From assembly GCA_020081605.1 (NCBI GenBank), contig JAHREC010000018.1:1798001-1862000 (forward strand): 64,000 nucleotides of DNA. Direction: 5' to 3'. Positions 46,840 through 58,945 of the stretch are shown here, piece after piece. Source of the stretch: Albifimbria verrucaria. Taxonomy: Eukaryota; Ascomycota; Sordariomycetes; Hypocreales; Stachybotryaceae. The notes beneath the pieces were generated by a model that made no database searches, was not told the DNA's origin, and saw only the letters and a list, made by a program, of their open reading frames with translations. Every line of letters starts with the position of its first letter. Within the stretch, counting starts at the first letter, position 1. The translations under genes were made by a program, and so were the position numbers.

Positions 46840-48603
46840 TTATTGGCCCTGACCTCCATTCGGTGGCTGCTGGCCCGGCCACTGAGGCTGTCCATTCTGA
46901 GCAGCCTGCTGCATCTGGCTCATCAAGGCAGCCAGGAACGCGGGGTTCATGTACGCGTTGTTAGCTCCCGCCTGTCCTTGCGCCTGACCCTGGGCGGGCC
47001 AGCCAGGTGGAGGCGGAGGGGATAGGCAGAGACCCCTGGCCGCCCTGGGCTTGCTGTGGCCATCCGGGCATCTGGAATCCGAAGTTGGGAAGGGCGGGCG
47101 CGGCGCCTTGGCCGGGAGGGGAGGAGGGGAGGGAATGCACCCCATGATGCGGTGGGCGCAGGTTGAGGTGCGGATTGCTGGTGATGGCCCTGAGGCGGCA
47201 TGGAATAACCGTCTCTAGGCTGTCCGTAGCCTCCTCGTCCACCACGGCCGGAGCCCCTACCCCGGCCTCGACCCCTCGAGTCGCCGCGTCGACCGTGCTG
47301 GAAGTTGGGTCGCGAAGGCAGCGAGTCGTAGCTCTCGCTCGAGACAGGGCCATCTCCGTAGCCGGGAGGACGAGCCAGGGGCTTGTAGGGGCCATCGTCC
47401 TCAGCGGCATCGTCATAGTTTAGACCACCATCGGCCCTTGTCTCCTGACGCAGGGATGCGGCTCCTTCGCCCCCTTGCCAGAGTTCTTCCACTTGTCCTT
47501 CTTCTTCTGCTTGAGCGACCGCTTATACTCCGCCTCCTTTTCATCATCGGAGAATTCCATTTCGTCGTCGCCGACTTCCTCGTCGTGGAGGTTGCTGGCG
47601 TCAGAGCCCTTCATGTTCTTGAGAGGCTCGGTGAAGACATAGGAGGCATGGTCGACTGGGTAGAAGATCTTGGTTCCGACTTCGATGTTGAGCTCCTTGA
47701 GCTCTTCGGGCGAGTTGAAGTAGACGACATACAGAGGCTGCAGAACCTTGCCAATGGTCTCGGTAACCACGCCGATGACAGTCCTGTCGCCGTTGCAGAG
47801 CACTGATCCTGTGTCCAGCACCTGATACTCGCCTGGGGTGAAGGCCTTGATGAGAATGATGTTCTCGACGACGCTCTCCACCACACCCAGCTCTTCGATC
47901 TTCATCTCTGGTGTAATTGTGACGTCGGGCTTGGGAATAATCTCTTCGGGGAGCTCGTTCTTGGTGCGGACTTGGCCACTGCCAGAGCCTTTTCCTCGGC
48001 CGTCGCCCTCATCATCGGATCCCCCTCGGCTTCCATGAGCAACCTCGCGGTCTCCTCCACACCGAGGAGCTCATAACCTTCGTTTTCGGAGTTATCGTCG
48101 TCATCAGAAGAATCTGAGCTCGAGTCTGAGGAGGATTCGTAGGGCGATGAGTCGAGCTCCCATTCAGGGTTTTCGCCTTGGTCGTTTTCCAAAGGCGGCT
48201 GCTGCTCTTGTGCTTGTGCCGGGGCTTGCGAGATGGCGTCGGTCGCAGGCTGTGGGTTTGATGCTTCTGGTGCCGTCTTGTCGAGGCCGTCCAACGCTGC
48301 CTCCATGACGTCGGTTAACGATGGTGGGCTTTCGGGGCGGTCTACCACCATGGACTCTGTGACCTGGACAGGCTCTGAGGCAGGGTTCGCAGCAGTCTCA
48401 GTGTTGGAGGTCGCATCAGCCACGGGTGGGTTTGTTTGCTCGTTGTCTTTGGTGTCGACTTTTGTGTCAACGGGCTGGGCGTCGTTCATGGGCTCGTCCA
48501 CCTCTGTGCTGGTACCAGCCTCAACACCTTCGCCATGCGGCAGAGGCGGCAGGGTCTCATTGGGCTTGGCCTGACCCAGCCCTGGGATCTGAAAGCTAGA
48601 CAT
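46840..48603 (-). CDS. NAF1: NAF1-like H/ACA snoRNP assembly factor (about six missing bases)
   Basis: No intron; about 590 residues after joining. The N-terminal third is acidic and low-complexity (SSSDSSSDSSDDDDNSENEG). The conserved Gar1-like core follows: VVESVVENIILIKAFTPGEY, VLDTGSVLCNGDRTVIGVV, IGKVLQPLYVVYF, IFYPVDHASYVF. Then a Lys-rich stretch and an RGG-type region (GDSRGRGRGRGSGRGGRGGYG) and a Gln/Pro-rich tail. NAF1 acts before Gar1 in assembling pseudouridylating and telomerase-type H/ACA RNPs. The reading frame breaks at 48021-48025 (CCCCC should be six), at 47470-47474 (another five-C run, GGGGG on the coding strand), between 47100 and 47130 (C-rich, two bases), and near 47010-47030 (one G and one C). 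The function of the core domain is secure; the C-terminal tail is approximate. NAF1 is divergent from ALG9. Confidence 0.85.
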
Positions 48604-49112
48604 TACGACAAAACTTCTTGGTGTCGAATTATTCTATCCAAGCCAGGCTGGTTCTTGCGACGGTCTGCTCGGAGGGCACTTGCGGTGGTATCAAGGAAAT
48701 GAACCTTGAGTAACTCTCCTAGCTTTTGCTGACCAATTGAATAAGGTCCAGGAGATAACAATAATTAACAAATTTCTCGTAAGTCTGCCGAACAGAGTCC
48801 TCGACAAACGATTTGCAAGTGGTGCAGGCCGGAATTTTGCGGTGCATGAAAGATTCCAACTTTCCTCATATCTTATCAGTGGCAGAAAAAAGAAAAAAAG
48901 TTGAGGTGAGAATTTCTGGCAAGGCGGTGAGTCTTCGGTGTGCCATTAGCGCCGCTTTGACCGAACCAGGTGGGGACAGAGCTGAGCTTGTACTGACTGA
49001 CTGGATCCAGCTACGTAACTGGCAAGGGTTGGAGCTCCCCAAATGTTGAGAGCTCTTCTCACCAGCAACATCCACGAAATCGTTGTCGAGCGACCTCATA
49101 CTCGTATACGCC
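48604..49112. other. Divergent promoter region
   Basis: 509 bases between NAF1 and ALG9; contains both promoters. No gene seen. Confidence 0.5.
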
Positions 49113-51096
49113 ATGGCTTCTCAAGCTGCGGGGCTGCCGAAAGGCGCCAGTACGAGCATCCAACAGCCGCTCATGCTAAGAAAAAGTCGGTTTCAGCTGG
49201 CCGCTTCCAACCCTTGGGCTCATACTGACAATTCTGTCTCACTAGGCGCCCCAGCATATATCCCATAGCACCCATTTCTGCCTTCTATGTCTTCCTGGCG
49301 GCCAACATGACGGCCGCGCTCTTTGCGCCGATCCAGGATTGCGATGAGACGTTCAATTACTGGGAACCTGCCCACTACCTTTCTCATGGTTATGGGTTGC
49401 AGACCTGGGAGTATTCGCCCGACTACGCTATCCGAAGCTGGGCGTATATCGGGCTCCATGCTCTGATTGGCAACATAAGGAGATTGTTACCTCAGTCTTC
49501 CAAGGTAGGCGCTTCTTCTGCATCTCACTCGCGGCATCATGAGCTCACAGCCTCAGGTATCCGAGTTTTACTTCGTCCGCTATGGACTGGCTCTAGCCTG
49601 CGCTCTCAGCCAGACCCTCCTGTACATGGTGACAAGCTCGACCTTGAACGGGAGGATTGGCGTCATCTTCCTGCTGATCACAGTCACGAGTCCCGCCAAT
49701 TTCAACGCAAGTGCCGCCTTCCTACCGTCGAGCTTCGCCATGTATGCTAGCATGCTCGGTGCGGCAGCTTTCATGAACTGGCGCGGTGGACTGAGGACAG
49801 CCCAAGGCATTTTCTGGTTTGCTCTGGGAGGTGTCTTAGGCTGGCCTTTTGCCGCGGCACTTTGCGCGCCCTTTGTCTGCGAGGAACTCATTTTCATCTT
49901 CTACACTGACAGGGATACATTCCTTGAGTCTGTCATCCGTCTTGGTCGTGGAATCATCTCTGGCTTGATTGTTTTGGTATGTGCTTCTTCAGGACTTATG
50001 GGTCGATACTGGACTAACATGGCATAGTTTCTCGACTTCGCTATCAACCTCTTCTTCTACAAGAAGGCGGTTGTAGTAAGCTGGAATATCGTCAAGTACA
50101 ATATTTTCTCATCTACTGGTGGCCCTGACCTCTACGGTACGGAGCCCTGGGACTTTACTTCAAGAACCTGGCCCTCAACTTCAACATTTGGTTCCCCCTT
50201 GCCCTTCTTGCCCTGCCTCTGTTCTTGATCCAAAAGATCATTTCTCCCTCGGCGCAAGGCTTCCAAAGTGGCCTTAGGACTGTTGTCTTTGTTTTGCCTT
50301 TTACATGTGGCTGGGTATTTTTACAGCGCAACCACACAAGGAAGAGAGGTTCATGTATCCTGCCTACCCCTTCTTGGCCCTTAATGCCTCGCTTTCAGTT
50401 CACATGATCCTGTCGGCATTCGGTAACTCTGACCCGAAGACTTTGGTCGGCATGATTCCAGCTCGCCTGAAGCTCCTCGGCGTAGGTGCGGTGTTTATTC
50501 TCTCCCTCAATGTCAGTCTTGCCCGCATCTACGGTATTTACTCCGCATATTCTGCGCCTATGAGCATTTACAAGCCTCTCTGGGGCGGTTTCGGCGGTGC
50601 AAATGCTGTCGGAAGGGAAGGAGATTTTGTCTGCCTAGGCAAGGAATGGTACCGATTCCCGTCATCCTTCTTCCTACCTCGAGACATGCGCGCCAAGTTC
50701 ATTCGATCCGAGTTCCGGGGCCTTTTGCCTGGCGAGTTCTCCGAAGCCCGAACTGGCTTCGGGTTCTGGAGCGGGACTTGGCTGCCGACCAATGGACTGA
50801 ACGACCAAAACGAAGAAGACATGGGCAAGTATACCGAACTTCGTACTTGTTCTTTCTTGGTCGACACTCAGTACCCGGAGCGACACGATCCTCTGCCACC
50901 AAACGAGCCCGACTATATTGCTGATAAGGAGAACTGGGAGATTGTCAAGTGCGAGGCCTTCCTTGACGCAGCTAACACCCACCTGCTAGCCCGGGCTCTC
51001 TGGGTCCCAGAGCTTGACTTTGTCCCCGAGAAGTTCAGGCGAAAGTGGGGACGCCATTGTCTTCTGCAACGGAAAAAGGGCAGTGGAGTTGTATAA
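49113..51096 (+). CDS. ALG9: ALG9 alpha-1,2-mannosyltransferase, GT22 (three frame breaks)
   Basis: Four exons: 49113-49185, 49246-49504, 49557-49976 and 50028-51096, about 607 residues. Exon 2 carries the GT22 hallmark IQDCDETFNYWEPAHYL, with the catalytic-loop Asp-Glu and the luminal Trp-Glu-Pro, followed by WEYSPDYAIRSW. The middle has multiple ER membrane helices. The signature HKEERFMYPAYPFLALNA near 50330 and the luminal C-terminal segment with YRFPSSFFLP match Alg9. The enzyme adds the seventh and ninth mannose to the dolichol-linked N-glycan precursor in the ER. Breaks: AAAAA at 49181-49185 should be six A so that exon 1 joins intron 1 in phase (LRKK then RPSIYPIAPIS), TTT at 50154-50156 should be TTTT (PWDF then YFKNLALNF), and TTTT at 50299-50302 should be five T (VLPF then YMWLGIFTAQPHK). 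All are homopolymers. Intron 1 has a GTCGGT donor. Confidence 0.93.
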
Positions 51097-51773
51097 AATG
51101 GAAGTAGATTGGGCAACTAAGGAGACTGTACTTGACAATCACTCGTGGGCGACAAAGAGTAGTTGGCATCCATTGGCACATGGTAAACGAACATAGAAAG
51201 GGCTTTTCGGTCTTTAATGATAAGATAAAATATGATGATAAACTGTCATGTGAAAATATGACGATCACAGGCCACCCTTTGTGTGCACAGAAGGGATCGC
51301 GTCGTTCTCAGTCAACTAAAATCACGGCTAATGTCTTTCGAAAGGTAAATCCCATGATTGATACCAAGACCCACGCTAACACTATTACACTCCTGGGCCG
51401 ATCTGGGGTGCTAAAAGCCGAGATTTTGGTGGCAAAACGCTTCGCACGCGATCAAGTCAAGATCGTGAGGTCATCGAGTATTCTAAGCACCAGCCGACGC
51501 CATTTTGTCCCTTATGATCAGTAGACCTTACCTACCTTAGAAAGGCAGGTGAAAAAGGTCAAGATGTAGAATCTGATTCCTGGACATATTTACGATTGCT
51601 TGTTAATTTGAGACTTACCAGCATCTTTCACATGCTTGATGGGGCATTTTTGTTGACTGGGCGTCATACATATCTATAGACGTAGAAAGTACTTATTGCA
51701 AGCCATCAACGATCCAGTCTTGGTAATGGCATCCATACTCTTAGCACTTTTCTACTGTGGTCGTTCTACAATA
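51097..51773. other. Intergenic
   Basis: Between ALG9 and the small gene. No supported gene. Confidence 0.45.
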
Positions 51774-52076
51774 ATGGCTTTCAAAAACAAAGACAACGAC
51801 ACTCTCCCTTCCGAAAAGCGGGAGAAAGACCCACATGGAGAGACACTTCGCGAGAAGGCTGCCAAGAAAATCCATGGCAAAGGATCGAATCCGAGTCAGC
51901 TGGGCGACCCGATAAGCCTCAAGGCGGAAACAAGCGACACGGTGCCTACGGACGGAGAGGAAGGCAGTCGGCAGAAGGAGGGCGCTCGTCGGATGGCGGC
52001 TCGACATCAGGGAGGGAAGGGATGCAGCGGCAAACAGAGAGAAGCGCACGTCGAAAATCTGAGAATGCGCGTCTAG
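51774..52076 (+). CDS. Small hydrophilic fungal protein
   Basis: A 100-residue frame beginning MAFKNKDNDTLPSEK. The block NPSQLGDPISLKAETSD at residues 44-60 matches a motif I recall in small uncharacterised fungal proteins, usually near the C-terminus. The protein is Lys/Glu/Gly-rich with no membrane helix. The end (after about residue 70) does not match what I recall and may be affected by a frame error. An in-frame upstream ATG at 51696 exists; the start at 51774 is preferred because the conserved part begins there. The function is unknown. Confidence 0.5.
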   Translation: MAFKNKDNDTLPSEKREKDPHGETLREKAAKKIHGKGSNPSQLGDPISLKAETSDTVPTDGEEGSRQKEGARRMAARHQGGKGCSGKQREAHVENLRMRV

Positions 52077-53042
52077 CCGCAGGCAGTGAGACACGATACA
52101 ATCGGACGTATCGTGCCGAAGCATATTTGCCTAATTTTTTTTTTTTTTTTTTTTACAGAAAGTGGCGGCATCGCGGAGGAAGCTCCTGAGATATGGCATT
52201 TGAGACAGCGTGTAGGATAGTCATTATGTGTCGCTTGATCGGAATGAAAACAGCGTGCACGGCAGCCCTTGAATGGCGTCATCCATACCAGGAATTCGGA
52301 GGTGATCAAGGTGACTGATAACGTATGCCTGCATATGATGTGATGCAAAATAGGAAGGATAGAAGAGGACGACAAGGGTGTGGAAGCTGCACCGGCTTTC
52401 GGCCGGCTGAGAATCGGCTATCTGCGGCGCTTCGGCTGAGCAAGTGGAGCCGCAGGCCCGGCACGGCCCCGGCGGCCGTTACGGGTCCAAGCGGCGCCGA
52501 CCGACTGCCGCTTCGACCGCTTCTCTGCCTGTTACATGTGCAAGCTGCAGGCGACGCATTGGCAAAGGGACGAATGCCAATGAAAGGCCCTGAAACAGGG
52601 TGTCTTGCGTCCCATGCGCCGTGGAGCCGGGGATGCTGTTAAAGGGTAAACAGCAATGTCTCGTATCCGCTAGCTCTAGCCCCGTTTTGTTCCACGCTAC
52701 CAGCATCTTCTCTCTCTTTGCCTCTGTCCCGACTCCCGTCTGCCCAGTCGGGAAGAAGACAGCCATCGCGATCGGTCACCATTACACACAATGGTTCCCT
52801 GCTTTTTCTCTTTTTCCCCGTTCTGCACTTTACCGCTTCTTTTATATTCTGATATATGACGATAGGAAAATCCTTCATTCCCTCCGCCCACTTACGACTT
52901 TTGTCAGGCACCTTTCTTTCACGGCTATATACTTACCACAGAACACATGGTATGAGTACTTGAAGCTGTCGGTTGTCAATGTATCCTCCTTATCAGTAAA
53001 TACTGTTATACAAAAGAAGGGGCTTCAGTTATACCAGTCAAG
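52077..53042. other. Intergenic with homopolymer tract
   Basis: 966 bases upstream of the sulfate permease. Contains the T20 tract at 52135-52154 and a GC-rich block around 52430-52510. No gene is supported. Confidence 0.5.
52135..52154 (+). repeat. T20 homopolymer
   Basis: Twenty consecutive T, just after the small gene. Its true length is uncertain given the deletion pattern. Confidence 0.85.
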
Positions 53043-55699
53043 ATGCCGGACAAAACATTTCACAGCCAGGCAGGCAACTTCGTGACTGAAAAGGTGCTGG
53101 GCATCGACAGACAGGAACGCTATTCCAAACAGCCCGACGATCTGGACAGTTGCGCCAAGCGCATACTTCATCCAGCTGACATCTATCTTGAAGAAGAACC
53201 TACAGTCACGGAATGGCTACATGAGCTATTGCCTTCTCGAGCAGGAGCCTTGAACTACATTCAGGGACTTTTCCCATCAGCGTTTTGGGTTCGCCGATAT
53301 AACTTAGGATGGTTGTTGGGCGATGTTATCGCAGGTAGGCCTTGACCATTTCAAAGCTCCCATTGTTTGTTTATGTCTAACACTTCAACGTAGGCATCAC
53401 AGTTGGTCTTGTTGTAGTTCCGCAAGCTATGGCCTATGCAGATCTTGCACAACTTCCTCCCGCGTACGGCTTATATACCTCGTTTACTGGTGCTGCACTA
53501 TACTGGCTTTTCGGAACTTCCAAAGATATTGTGATAGGAGTAAGGCACCCATTACAACTTTTAGAGACTTTTTATACAAAATACTGATGCATTTTAGACC
53601 ACAGCTGTCGGTTCCCTACTGGTCGGTCAAGTCATCAGTCATGTTGATGAAGTTGCCCCAGGCCAATACACTCACCAAGAGGTTGCCCACGCATTAAGTC
53701 TTCTCGCCGGTGCTATCATGCTACTTTTCGGTATTCTCAGACTGGGTTGGATTATCGAGTTTATTCCCTACATCCCCATCTCGGCATTCGTCACTGCAGC
53801 CAGCATTACTATTCTATCGACTCAGATCCCCGTCGCCCTAGGCATACCTCACATCAACACCCGCGAAGCGCCTTATAAAGTGCTAATTAACACTCTACGC
53901 AAACTCCCAGAAACTCGTTTAGATGCTGCAATTGGTATTGGGTCGATTGTTCTGCTCTTTGCTTTGCGAGATTTCTGCTCCTTTATGGAAAAGCGCCAGC
54001 CTGCTCGCAAGAGAATGTGGTCTACCCTCTCTTCGCTCCGATTGACTTTTACGATGCTGCTGTTTACACTCATCAGCTTTCTCGTCCATAGGAATATTCA
54101 AGACTCAACCATGGCCAAGTTTCGGATAGTTGGCAAGATCGAGGCTGGTAAGTACACAATCATGAATCTTCTTTGCTAGTTTTCGATAACTAACTTTGCG
54201 CAGGGTTCCGGGATACAAGCGTCCCAAAGCCAAATATGGGCCTCCTCAAGCTTATCGTCTCGCAGTTACCGGCCATTACGATCATCTTGGTCATTGAGCA
54301 CATAGCTATTGCCAAGTCCATGGGAAGGGTGTTCAACTATAGTATTATCCCATCTCAGGAGATTGTGGCGCTTGGAGCGGCCAACATGCTCAGTCCCTTC
54401 ATTGGCGGCTATGTATGCACTGGTTCTTTTGGCGCTTCGGCTGTTCTTAGCAAGGCTGGGGTTCGAACGCCCTTGGCGGGTCTATTGAGCGCTTTGGTAT
54501 TAATTCTGGCTCTTTACGTCTTGACTGGCGTCTTCTACTATATACCGAAGGCTGCGTTGTCTGGATTGATCATTCATGCCGTCTGTAACTTGATGACGCC
54601 ACCAAAGAACTTGTACAAGTATTGGCAACTGTCGCCAATTGAACTTTTTATCTGGATCACTGGTGTCGTGTTGGCGATTTTTGAATCGCTTGAGATAGCC
54701 ATTTACGTTGGAATTGGACTCTCAATTGTGCTACTCCTTGTACGCACGGCAAGGACCAAAGGCCGCTTTATGGGCATGGTCCGTGCCGAACGTGTCGTGG
54801 GTGCACCTGGCTTGGCAGAGCGTCGTGAGTCTCATCACACTTCGAATACTGAGGTTGATGTACCGAGCCTAGATGGCACTGGTAGAGTGGTTTTTGTTCC
54901 CCTCGACCGGGAAGATGCATCCAACCCGGATGTCAAGCTCGAAACGCCATACCCAGGCATTTTTATATATCGCTTCAGCGAGGGCTACAATTACACAAAC
55001 CAAGCTTACCATGCTGAGACTCTCTTGGAGTATGTTCTGAAGAACACCAGGCGAACTGTCGAGGATTTACGGGGTCCTAGCGACCGGTTGTGGAACGACC
55101 CTGGACCAAGACTAGCTACCGAGAACGATCAGCATCTTCCCCTTCTGAAAGCCATCATATGCGATTTCTCAGCAGTCAACAATCTGGACGTCACATCTGT
55201 GCAAGGTCTGAGTGACCTGAGAAACACTCTGGATCGATATGCGGCTCCAGACCGGGTAGAATGGCATTTTGCAAATGTACACAACCGCTGGACACGCCGA
55301 GCTCTCGCAGCTGCAGGTTTTGGCTATCCCATGGCACAAGACTCGAGAGGACTCGAAACTTGGAGACCCTCCTACAATATTGCATCAATACTGATGGGCG
55401 ATGATGACTTTAAGGTGGTTGAAAACAAGCCAAAAGCCCAGGTCGATGAGGAGCTGGCGCAGACAACTGTGAAACCAACGAGTCATTCAGATTTAGCCTT
55501 GAGTTCAGATACCGCATCGGAACGTACTACTCTCGAGTCTGAAAGCCCTTGTCTCGGCGATTCGAGGCGAAAAATGGCCGCAGTATACGGTGTCGACCGA
55601 CCGTTCTTCCACGTGGATCTGATCGATGCTGTAGACGCTGCAATGCGCAACGCACATGTCAAAGATACAACACCTTATAATAAGGTAACCTCGGAGTAG
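53043..55699 (+). CDS. Sulfate permease, SulP/SLC26 family (plasma membrane)
   Basis: Four exons: 53043-53334, 53394-53539, 53598-54147 and 54204-55699, 827 residues, all junctions in phase and no frame break. Cytosolic N-terminus, then the SulP membrane core with signature VVVPQAMAYADLAQLPPAYG in helix 1 and further helices through PKAALSGLIIHAV. The C-terminal STAS domain reads KAIICDFSAVNNLDVTSVQG, with the family's conserved Asp-Ser/Ala-Val-Asn-Asp pattern partly changed (IICDFSAVNNLD). A long acidic linker and tail follow. Yeast Sul1/Sul2 and Neurospora cys-14 are high-affinity sulfate importers; regulation by sulfur limitation is likely but I did not identify a Cys3/MetR site. The intactness of this 2.5 kb coding region contrasts with its neighbours. 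Confidence 0.96.
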
Positions 55700-55895
55700 A
55701 TGTATACCATGACGACTAATGATGCATGAAGCGTTTAATTTTTAACATAATTCTGGAGCATACTTGGGTATTAAGATTATAATAGATGAAGGTGCCCATA
55801 GTTTCACTTAGCTTATATAGCCAGCCAGCGAAAGGTATCTAACAAGGACAAAATAAATGTTTATTCTTTAAGGCGTGGTAGTGTTTTCCCAATGG

Positions 55896-57180
55896 CTAGC
55901 AATTTTTCCAAATTCTTGTGCTTTGGTTTATGTCGAAATTGCCGGGGATATAGACACTATATTGAGTTCCAACCTGCACTACAAGATGTCGTGTGAGAAG
56001 GTTCCAAGTATTATACGGGCCTAGTCCCATACTGTGAAAGACATATTTCCATTCTCTACGGACGCTGCAGTTGTTCAACGGATAAATCATAGCTACCTCA
56101 ATCCAAGCTTGACAAGACACTACACACGATACGAGAAAGGGAAGTGCTAGCTTGATGTCGGTGTCCCCTCTCATATATTTCGTAGCATCTTCATATTCCA
56201 GCAATGATAACTGCTTTGCCTGAGTGAGCAATTTCTTCTGAATTCGACCTCTCCACGGCCAAGAGTAATTTGCTAGTTTTTATCAGTAATTCTAAGCAAG
56301 TCAGTTGAGCTCTTCACGCCATGATAATGTTCGCTACTTACCCTGGTATACCAATGTATAGGTCAATGGTGGCTCATCATCCGGTCCCGTAAGGATGGGC
56401 ATTCTCTCTGCCGGTCCTAGCATGATTCTAAATCTTAGCCCGACAGTTTTGTTGGCGTCAACCCACAAAATATTCCCATCTTCGCATAGCAGACTGTTAG
56501 AGTCATCTAAGCCATTACTGACAGCTTCCGACATTTGCGAGAGCCATTTTCTCCATACTCGAATAACACCTTCAGAAACAATGACATGGCTGAGAAGCAA
56601 CCCGCGCCTGGGACCATGTCGCACTACACTGGTAGAAGCACAGAGTTGAGAAAAGAGCTCTCCGTCATCCAGGTACACGTCTTCTGTCGCTATCTCGAAC
56701 TCTGGATCAGGCTCCGCTTCGGGTGGCAGCTGAGATGGCAAGGCGCTACCCCGTGCCCTTGTGCGACGAGGAGGAGTTTCTTGTTTCATTATGGGGTGGA
56801 AAGAGGAGTACATTTTCTGGAGATCCACCACCTGAGGAGATTCATCGCTAATAACGGTGCCATCCCAAGTCTTGTTACCAAGATACCGGCAAGACAGGGT
56901 GGGAGTTGATATCTTGGCGCTGGGGTGGTAACATTCCAAAATCAGCTCGTAGTCTGGTAGTGAAGCGGTGTCTACGAGTCGGCGATGAAGAAGGCGTGAG
57001 ATGAGCGAATGGAAACGTGTATTGATGGTTGCAAAGCTGAGAAGCTCTTTGGTTGAGAAGAGTGTCAATACCGCTGATAGGATCTACGACAGTAAATGTC
57101 AGCTCGTGACACAGCCGCCGTTGCTCATAGTCACCCACCTCATTTGGTAGTGAGCTTAGAGTGATACTCTGTTTGGGCAT
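55896..57180 (-). CDS. F-box protein of unknown target
   Basis: Three exons: 57180-57139, 57083-56342 and 56272-55896, 386 residues, in phase and unbroken. The F-box is split by intron 1: LSSLPNE then ILSAVLTLFSTKELLSFATI, followed by NTRFHSLISRLLHRRLV. The rest is an uncharacterised domain with a Pro/acidic central linker (PPEAEPDPEFEIATEDVYLD) and a hydrophobic strand-rich end. F-box proteins usually recruit substrates to SCF ubiquitin ligases via Skp1; substrate unknown. Fungal genomes carry many such genes with variable C-termini. The last exon extends through a second intron with an AACTAG acceptor. Codon usage is unremarkable. Confidence 0.75.
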
Positions 57181-57682
57181 TATTGTTCAAATATTAACCG
57201 AATCTCTGTGTCTCGTGGATGCGTGCGGTTGTACATGCCAGCGTTGAGTAGAACAGATGTCAAGATGGTGCAGGGTAGGTAGGTTATCTAAGGGGACAAA
57301 GTCGGGCAAATGACGTCGCACGCCTTCATGTTGATTGGCATCTAAAGCCTGATTCGTCCGTCACCATGCAAAGACAACACGTATGGAATTCACCACATGG
57401 TTCGAAACGGTTCGAAATGATGCGAATAGCGGAATTAGGAAAGCGATAGGCAGCAAGAGGCTGTCATAAGGCCTCTTGAGGTAGCCGTAGGCGACGCAGC
57501 AAGGCACAGAGGGTTACATAGAAGAGCACAAGAGTCCATAACGGTCTCACACCAATATAGCAAGCTGCTGCCAGGACTCGCTAATCAGGGCGTGAATTTC
57601 AGTGGCGTTCAGGGCTAATTGCCATGTGCACGAAGGAAGCGGCACAGTCCATGTCAAGTAGCTGCGCGTTGAGACCAGTCAT
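57181..57682. other. Intergenic
   Basis: 502 bases between the F-box gene and the CFEM gene; no gene seen. Confidence 0.5.
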
Positions 57683-58945
57683 TCAACCTGCTAGTTCATA
57701 AGCAGGCGGTTCATTTGCAGGCTTTTCCAGCATCCCCTCCTTTCCGGTCCCCATCTCTGTAACCGAAACTGCGTCTGATTGTAGCTCCGTCGCTTCATTC
57801 TTGGGTAAGCAGTTGGAGTGCAATTGTGGCTTTTCATACATAGTTTGCTTCTTCGAATTCGCTCTTCTTTGTCTGTACCATAGCCAGGAAAGTCCCAGGA
57901 AGAATAGCAGACTGGCAACAGCCCCACGATTCCACCAATCATCCAGAGATTCTTTGGTTCTCCGCCTGACAATTCAGTAAGCTGTCACCGGGTGGCTGGG
58001 CAGGTGGTTTACCTTGTTTCGGCTGACCTGTTTCGCCAGGCCCCGAAGGCCCGGCCGATGCAGACGAGGACACTGAGGTCACTTCATTGCTTTCAGTCTT
58101 GTCTTGTGCACAACCAATTAGCTAATTGGTTATTGTGAAATTGATATCCAGAGTTCGAATCCGGGCTTACCTGATACTGTTGGTGTTGAAGTTTGCACTG
58201 GTGCGGATGTGAGGGGAGTGTAGAGGTTATCGAGGAAGAGACCAAGGTAGACGTGGAAAAAGATGTAGGGATCCGACTGGTGGGAAGATCTGTCAGATAA
58301 ACGGTCATTGGCGAGAGCACGGACTAGAACTCTGGTGCAACTGACCTGACACTTCAAGTGTAGGAATTGATGATAATTTCGGTGCAGAAGCAGCAGCAGA
58401 AGAAGAAGAAGTACTCGAAGGCTTAACTAAACATAAATCCCATTAACACCCTTTCTATTCGTATGAACCTTGCGTATTTTTTTCTGCGCTTACGTTCGGG
58501 CTCGCGCGATGAGGTAGACCGTTGCGTAGATACAACTGTTGAAGTTCTCACGGTGGAACTGGTAGTCCGTCGAGTCGTTGAGGATTCAAAAATGTCTGGA
58601 GAGTCGGGAGAGTCGGGTATGCTGCTTCCTGGACAGAATTCCGACAAGGCGCCGTCATGAAGAGCTAGGAACAATCAGTTATGATAAGTCAGAGATATGT
58701 AAGACGGCCGGCAAACCCAGAGATGGCTCCTCATTATCACAAGATTCCGCGGCGCAATCGTGAGAGAGGCTCAAGATGGCCTCGATGTTTCGACATACGC
58801 AAGTTTTATCGTCATCTGCGCAATCTGTCTGAGTTTCCACGGCTGATTCATAACAGGGTCGAGCACAGCTGGGGAGATTCGGGATGGTCGCTGCTATTAC
58901 CCGCGCAAACTTGACGAAGCTGATGAAGGCAAGAGCATATCTCAT
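57683..58945 (-). CDS. CFEM-domain single-pass cell-surface protein (two frame breaks)
   Basis: Six short exons: 58945-58717, 58664-58494, 58426-58346, 58289-58171, 58102-58013 and 57965-57683; about 324 residues. Signal peptide (MRYALAFISFVKFARVIAA), then a CFEM domain with eight Cys: CARPC, DCADDDKTCVC, HDCAAESC and FC of the second exon. The Asp at DDKTC is in the position of the CFEM heme ligand. A Ser/Thr-rich stalk follows, with a Ser/Ala repeat encoded by trinucleotide runs in exon 3, then one transmembrane helix (MIGGIVGAVASLLFFLGL) and a basic cytoplasmic tail ending PPAYELAG. CFEM proteins often bind heme or serve in host or wall interactions; no GPI site is present here. Breaks: near 58213-58216 (exon 4, one C missing) and near 57921-57924 (GGGG should be GGGGG before the membrane helix). 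Confidence 0.85.
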
